Part shown: positions 59,204 to 64,000 of the stretch, one piece after another | How the letters are laid out: every line of letters begins with the position of its first letter | How positions within the stretch are numbered: the first letter of the stretch is position 1 | Source: Malus domestica | Lineage: Eukaryota > Streptophyta > Magnoliopsida > Rosales > Rosaceae | NCBI RefSeq assembly: GCF_042453785.1 | Contig: NC_091677.1 | Coordinates: forward strand, 7,411,501-7,475,500 | Direction: 5' to 3' | DNA: 64,000 bases | The notes under the pieces: model-generated | What the model was told of the DNA's origin: nothing | What the model saw: only the letters and a program-made list of their open reading frames with translations | Databases searched by the model: none | Program-made: the position numbers and the translations under genes

Positions 59204-59560
59204 CTTGCTCTTAAACACATGAATGATGGGCTAGAGTTGATGCTCTCTAATGATGGTGAGGGAGTCTTTTTGATAGAATAAGGGCTCGCTCTTCAATACA
59301 TAAGTGATGGGATAGAGTTGAGGCTCGTGGTGAGGTGGTTGCTCAGCAAGTGGCAATGCTCTCTAATGATGGTGAGGGAGTCCCTTTTATAGAATAAGGG
59401 CTCACTCCTAAATACATAAGTGATGAGTTAGGAGTGATGCTCGCGGCGAGGCGGTTGCTTAGCAGGCGGCGATGCTCTCTAATGATGGTGAGGGAGTCCC
59501 TTTTATAGAATAAAGGCTCGCTCCTCAATACATGAATAATGGGTTAAGTCCCTCAAGTAT
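59204..59560. repeat. ~117-bp tandem repeat, left array
   Basis: 'tctctaatgatggtgaggga' recurs at about 59,243, 59,360 and 59,476, each followed by 'cttttatagaataagggctc' and '...aatacataagtgatg'. The same unit is found at 62,943, 63,059 and 63,176, and fragments of it at 55,610 and 62,880. Confidence 0.85.
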
Positions 59561-59714
59561 TTTTCATGAGGCCCAGTTGCGGAAGCCCAATATATGGTAC
59601 ATAGTGTAGTCCCCCAAGTCTTCAGTCAATAGAGCCTGTTAGCTGGAGACTTCAAATTGAATCCATGTATGGGCCGAAATGGTGGTTGTTCGGAGGCGGT
59701 ATTTGTATACCCTG

Positions 59715-60375
59715 CACTGAAGCTTTGTAGGTGAAGCTTTGCAAGTGAAGCTTTGAAGCTAGGGCTTTTGTAAATGAAGCTTTTGAAGCTGGAGCTCTGT
59801 AAATGAAGCTTTCGAAGCTGATTGACATGAGTGATGCTTATGAATGTTTTATGTTGATTGACATGAGTAATGTTCATGGATGTTGACATGAGTGATGCTC
59901 ATGGATGTTGACATGAGTGATGCTCATGAATGTTGACATGAATGATGGTCATGAATGTTTATGTATGATTGACATGAGTGATGCTCATGAACATTTATGT
60001 ATGATTGACATGAGTGATGCTCATGATTGACATGAGTGATGCTCATGAACATTTATGTATGATTGACATGAGTGATGCTCATGTATAATTTTGGAGTACT
60101 GGACGTACTTTTGATCACCTAGTTGGTGATAATAACAGCAGGCTGCCGAATAGTTTTTGGAGTACTGAACGTACTTTTGATCACCTGGTTAGTGATAATA
60201 GCGATAGACTGCCGAATAATTTTGGAGTACTGGACGTATTTTTGATCACCTGGTTGGTGATAATAGCGGCAAGCTGCCAAATAATTTTTTGTAATACTGG
60301 ACATACTTTTGATCACCTGCAGGCTTCCAAATAATGTTTTGTATTACTGGACGTACTTTTGATCATCTGGTTGGT
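59715..60375. repeat. Tandem arrays in the outer element
   Basis: 'gtgaagctttg/gaagctagagctc' units (59,715-59,815), 'gacatgagtgatgctcatg' units (59,820-60,085), then about four ~60-bp units containing 'gtactggacgtacttttgat' and 'cacctggttggtgataatag' (60,085-60,375). Confidence 0.85.
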
Positions 60376-60939
60376 GATAATAGAGGGCCTGGCTCTTTTG
60401 GGCATATGGGCCTTCGCCCTCCACATAACATTCCAGCCCATTATTTTGGGCTTGCCTTTTATTTTTATTTTTTATGATTACTTTCTGATGGAGTTATACA
60501 TATGTCTCCGAAAGATAAGAAAAATAAATCACATCATTTAAAAATAAATCCGACCCTCTGCTCAATGGGTCCCACCCATAATTCCCTTTTTTGCATGTTA
60601 TCACCACCGCAATTATGTCTGCTTCTTTTTATCTTATTTTGCTTTCTGCTTTTGTTTCCCACTCAATTTCCAGACATCCTTTTGCTTTTTCTTTTCTCTT
60701 TCCACTGCGCCTCTGTCTCTATCTCTGTCTCTGTATCTGCGCTGCTGTCTATTTGTAAAAAGCATCTTTGGAGGTCATCACTCATGAGCTCCGTAACCAC
60801 TTCTTTGGAGGTCATCAACCCACCTGTGCTTGCATGCATCTGATCCAAACCCCTTTCGTCCTCAATGGTGAGTAGATTACGAGAAAGAAAGGTAGATTAC
60901 AAGAAATGGGTTTATCCCCACTGGTAAATTGAATAAAAC

Positions 60940-61370
60940 CGGGAATAAATAAGAAGAGACGGACAAGAAGGGTTAGGAATGCAGCCCAGATACCATATTC
61001 ACCTTTAATCCATGAGATGACAGCAGCCGGCGCTTGTAGAAGAAATAAGGGAACAAGAAATGATTTCTGAACAGCAGTCCCTTTTGCAAGCAATAGAACC
61101 GTAGTAGAAATGATGGAGATAAATTGGAAGGTGTTGATACAGAGAGGTGCAGCGTAAGTGTAACACATCGCACTCGATCCCCTCTTCTTACCCTTCATTA
61201 CCACGAACTCCTTCTTTATACCAATCGAAACTCTGAAAGGGTTGCGGTGGAGTGAGCTCATACTAAGACAAGAGAGCTTGGCCAGCCTCGGTTGAAAGGC
61301 AGAGAATTTAGAGGTGGTAGTGCTGCTACTGCCGACGCTGTAGAGAGAGATAGTCGGTGGTGAAGTGGAG
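60940..61370 (-). pseudogene. Captured COR413 inner-membrane protein fragment
   Basis: Minus-strand frame with FISIISTTVLLLAKGTAVQK, SFLVPLFLLQAPAAVISWIK and GEYGIWAAFLTLLVRLF, characteristic of the chloroplast inner-membrane cold-regulated protein COR413im, preceded by a basic, Ser-rich transit-peptide-like stretch (FRVSIGIKKEFVVMKGKKRG). Homology stops after FIPG, at an exon boundary, and runs into intron-like sequence, so the last membrane segments are missing. This suggests the fragment includes part of an unspliced intron. Confidence 0.85.
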
Positions 61371-61399
61371 GAGAGTGAGATTAACGGACTTGCAAGAAG

Positions 61400-61690
61400 G
61401 AGAAGCAGCAGCATGCTCAGAGGCCTGAGTGTTTTTCTTCTCCAACTGAGCTGCTAGATTTGGCGACAGAGGAACAGAAGAAACCTCATTCTTGGCTAAT
61501 GGAGAACTAAAGCCTGCTGCTTTACCCACATCAACCTCAGATCCATTAGTCATGGTAAAAGCCCATTTCTCATAACACCCATCAATGGCATTAGAGAATC
61601 CCTTGTTTGCCCCTGACACAGGGTTCTTTGGAAGGTTTGGAGAAAACCCAGTTGGCTTGTTCTTATTCCTCTGGTTCTTCTGAACGATGT
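61400..61690 (-). pseudogene. Captured fragment of an unrecognised gene
   Basis: Open frame with NKNKPTGFSPNLPKNPVSGA, NAIDGCYEKWAFTMTNGSEV and PLSPNLAAQLEKKNTQASEH. Coding-like composition, continuous with the COR413im fragment on one side and the spermidine-synthase fragment on the other. I do not recognise the source family. Confidence 0.5.
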
Positions 61691-61697
61691 CTGGAGT

Positions 61698-61881
61698 CTA
61701 ACCACATTGGGCTAATCTCAGAGAACCAGTCGGGAATAACAGTAGAGACATAATCTGACTCTTTGCCACCGTCAGTCTCCATGGACACTGCTGAAGCAGC
61801 AGCTCCCGCGTCATTTTCTTTTTCCTCCCTGGCCCTTTTCACGGGTAAATCAGCAGACCTCACCACAGACTCGTTCGCCAT
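61698..61881 (-). pseudogene. Captured spermidine synthase N-terminal fragment
   Basis: Starts MANESVVRSADLPVKRAREE and ends at STVIPDWFSEISPMW, the conserved N-terminal segment of plant spermidine synthases just before the catalytic domain. Homology stops there, so there is no active site. It is the first fragment downstream of the outer element's primer-binding site and leader, in sense orientation. Confidence 0.85.
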
Positions 61882-62275
61882 AGCCAAACGCACCAAAAGA
61901 ATGAACTAACGAAACATAAGGAGGCGATATGAATGAGCGAGCCGCCAGCGAGCGAGTTTCCAAACGGTTTAAGGACACTCTGAGACAAAGAGTGTGGTAG
62001 AGAGAGAAATCAGAGTTACAGAGAGTAAGGTAGAGAGAGAAAGAACAGAGAAGAGAGGGGGGTTGAAGTTGGAGGTTTAAAGTGTGTACGACAGTTTAGC
62101 TGGTGGTTCTTGGAAGAGAAGGAAGCAGGGCGGAGGTATTGATTCTGCTTCTCAAAGAAAATGGTGGGACGTTTTTCGGTGTATTTTGGGTTTTTTTACA
62201 GATTTACAGTGGAGGTAAAAAAATGAAAGAAAACCAACATAGCTTTGCATCTCGATTCTCACAAACGGCGCCAAA

Positions 62276-62656
62276 TGTTGATGCACAAACTGGAGGGGTA
62301 TTGGAACAATGTAAACCAGATCGTGAATCTACAAGAAAGTAAAGAACACATGATGTATCATGGTTCACCTTAATGTTTGGGCTACATCCATACTGATGTT
62401 GATATTGTTTCACTCTGAATGATGAATATACAAGAAGGCTAGAGGCAGCGTGCTCTCTTGCCTATTTTCTGTGTGCTCTCTTCCCATAGCCTAAGATTTT
62501 GGCCTCTCCCAATGAGGAGAGTAAAGAGTCATTTTATAAAATAAGGGCTCATCTCTTATTACATATTTGCCCATTCATTTATTACATAATTACATTTGAG
62601 TCCCCCGAGTATTTATATGAGGTCTAAATACAGAGGCCCTAAGTATGGTACAAACA
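62276..62656 (-). mobile_element. LTR L2 of the TGTTGATGCACAAA family
   Basis: 381 bp, TGTTGATGCACAAACTGGAG to GGTACAAACA, preceded by 'ctcacaaacggcgccaaa' (primer-binding site on the minus strand) and followed by 'gtagtaccccaag'. Its middle ('ggctagaggcagcgtgctct') differs strongly from L1. Confidence 0.8.
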
Positions 62657-63286
62657 GTAGTACCCCAAGTTTTCAGTCAAGAGAGTCTTTTGGCTGGAGA
62701 CTTGAAATTCAGTCCATGTGTGGGTCGAAGTAACTAGATGTCGTTTAGAACTGATACTTGATATGAGGCGGTGCTCAATCTGAAATGATGCTCAACTAGA
62801 AGTAGCACATGTTGCGAGGTTGCTCGGTTTGTGGCTTATGTTTCTTTGGTTGGCTCGGCTTATGGCGTTGAAGGTGAGGGAGTCCTTTTTATAGAATAAG
62901 GGCTCGCTCCTCAATACATGAATGATAAGCTAGATTTGATGCTCTCTAATAATGGTGAGGGAGTCCTTTTTATAGAATAAGGGTTCGCTCCTCAATACAT
63001 AAGTGATGGGCTAGAGTTGAGGCTCGCGGTGAGACGGTTTCTCAGCAGGCGGCGATGCTCTCTAATGATGGTGAGGGAGTTCCTTTTATAGAATAAGGGC
63101 TCGCTCTACAATACATAAGTGATGGGTTAGGAGTGATGCTCGCGGCGAGGCGGTTGCTCAGCAGGCAGCGATGCTATCTAATGATGGTGAGGGAGTCCCT
63201 TTTATAGAATAAGGGCTCGCTCCTTAATACATGAATAATGGGTTAAGTCCCCTGAGTATTTTTCATGAGGCTCAGTTGCGGAAGCG
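62657..63286 (-). mobile_element. Internal sequence of a second element copy, to the right of L2
   Basis: Starts with the purine-tract side sequence found right of L1 and of the young element's 3' LTR, then ~117-bp tandem repeats. It is cut off at 'cagttgcggaagc', which in the complete copy at 59,578 continues 'ccaatatatgg', and is joined there to the inverted LTR. Confidence 0.7.
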
Positions 63287-63644
63287 AGACTCAAATGTAA
63301 TTATGTAATAAATGAAGGGGCAAATATGTAATAAGTGAGGAGCCCTTAGTCTATAAAAGGGACTCCTCACCTTCATAATCCTCAAGCCTCACATCCCTAA
63401 ACAGAGGCTCTCATATTCAGAGCTTTCATCCTTACAGAAAAGCTCTCTCGAACCCTCTTTTTCTCTGGGGGACTCCCTCTCACGCTTGTAATCTATACAT
63501 TCATACAGAGAAATACAATCAACATCAGTGTGGACGTAGCCCAAACATTGGGGTGAACCACGATACATCTTGTGTCATTTACTTTCTTGCAGATTCACAG
63601 TCGGATTTACGTTGTTCCAAGACCTCCGGTTTTGTGCTTCAACA
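63287..63644 (+). mobile_element. Inverted, truncated LTR (L3) matching L1
   Basis: Its reverse complement starts TGTTGAAGCACAAAACCGG and follows L1 closely for ~355 bp to 'acatttgagtc'; the last ~55 bp of the LTR are missing. With L1 it forms inverted ends around 54,981-63,644. Confidence 0.8.
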
Positions 63645-64000
63645 TAAAGAAATACGAATAAATAAGGACCAAGTTACCAGCAATACTAGCTAGGAGAAAG
63701 TGCTAATGCGAGATTAAGTGTGAAATACACAACCAGAGCATAAATAGCCTAAATGCAGTCAAGCAGGACAAATACTAATTATACAACACCTAAGGGTTAT
63801 CCTACATTTATGATGTTCTGTTAGAACCACCGTTGAAATCCTAGTGAGCCACCAAAGCACTTCTACCTAAAACCTGGAGGGGCGCAAAACATAAAGTGTG
63901 AGTGGGCAAAAATAAAGCTTTTCAAAATCATTTCATTTCTAAAAAATTCTAACACCTCGCCGTAAAACTTGTATAATTTCCTAGAAAATATAATATATGC
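63645..64000 (-). mobile_element. Gypsy-type LTR sequence, continuation beyond the window
   Basis: Non-coding sequence with 'ggaggggcgcaaaacataaa' and 'gtgtgagtgggc', resembling in reverse the 3' part of the probable solo LTR at 33.7 kb. It most likely continues the LTR that begins at 54,890. Confidence 0.45.

Larger units (their letters stand above)
54981..62656 (-). mobile_element. Outer non-autonomous LTR element carrying gene fragments
   Basis: Bounded by LTR L1 (54,981-55,391) and LTR L2 (62,276-62,656), both in the same orientation. Beside L2, on the minus strand, TTTGGCGCCGTTTGTGAGAA is a tRNA-Asp-like primer-binding site, so the element reads right to left. It carries fragments of a spermidine synthase gene, an unrecognised gene and a COR413im gene, plus several tandem arrays; it has no gag-pol motifs. 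L1 and L2 are clearly diverged from each other and differ in length (411 and 381 bp), so they may not be an original pair. It is interrupted by a younger relative at 55,638-59,198. Confidence 0.6.

Noticed and set aside
54981-63644. Reading the 8.7-kb composite as a Mutator-type DNA transposon with 355-bp inverted ends
   Set aside because: The ends are LTRs with adjacent purine tract and primer-binding sites, and there is no 9-bp duplication; an LTR-element origin fits better.

Overview
This is a gene-poor, repeat-rich stretch of a dicot nuclear genome. GT-AG introns, a tRNA-Tyr with the typical plant intron, plant-only families (GRAS, NPH3, DUF1677, COR413im) and the style of the retrotransposons all point to plants. 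The spermidine-synthase and coiled-coil retroelement sequences look like those of apple and pear (Rosaceae, Maleae); that placement comes from recall, not from a search. || Layout: 0-3 kb intergenic with an LTR-like remnant; 3.0-5.7 kb (-) a BTB/NPH3-family gene; 7.3 kb tRNA-Tyr(GUA) with a 21-nt intron; 8.4-9.9 kb a solo LTR with perfect target-site duplication; 11.1-12.4 kb (-) an SCL32-like GRAS regulator; 12.4-18.2 kb intergenic with small foldback elements; 18.2-29.95 kb (+) a small two-exon gene whose single intron has grown to about 11.4 kb by nested insertions (two RTE-type LINE copies, a defective LTR element with a coiled-coil ORF, a gene relic, a 1-kb TIR element); 31.7-34.0 kb a probable 2.3-kb solo LTR; 36.4-46.7 kb (+) a 19-exon ATXR3/SDG2-type H3K4 methyltransferase; 47.4-51.7 kb TIR elements, two with clear 9-bp duplications; 52.4-53.7 kb (+) a bHLH117-like gene; 54.3 kb a hAT remnant; 55.0-63.6 kb a nested complex of related non-autonomous LTR retrotransposons; then Gypsy-type LTR sequence to the end. 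|| Four protein-coding genes are well supported (NPH3-family, GRAS, ATXR3, bHLH), plus the small two-exon gene. They are regulatory genes (light-signalling-type adaptor, two transcription factors, one chromatin writer) without an obvious shared pathway. The NPH3 and bHLH genes correspond to a neighbouring Arabidopsis pair (At3g22104/At3g22100), which suggests the window is an inflated ancestral block. || The most interesting content is the LTR family starting TGTTGATGCACAAA. One copy (55,638-59,198) has two 369-bp LTRs differing at three positions and a perfect 5-bp target duplication, so it is young. It carries, in sense orientation to its LTRs, joined fragments of a DUF1677 gene, a calmodulin N-lobe, a mitochondrial porin (VDAC) and probably TAF11. 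The older element around it carries spermidine synthase and COR413im fragments. A related copy at 20.85 kb carries a coiled-coil ORF antisense to the inferred LTR orientation. This looks like a gene-fragment-shuffling retroelement family.
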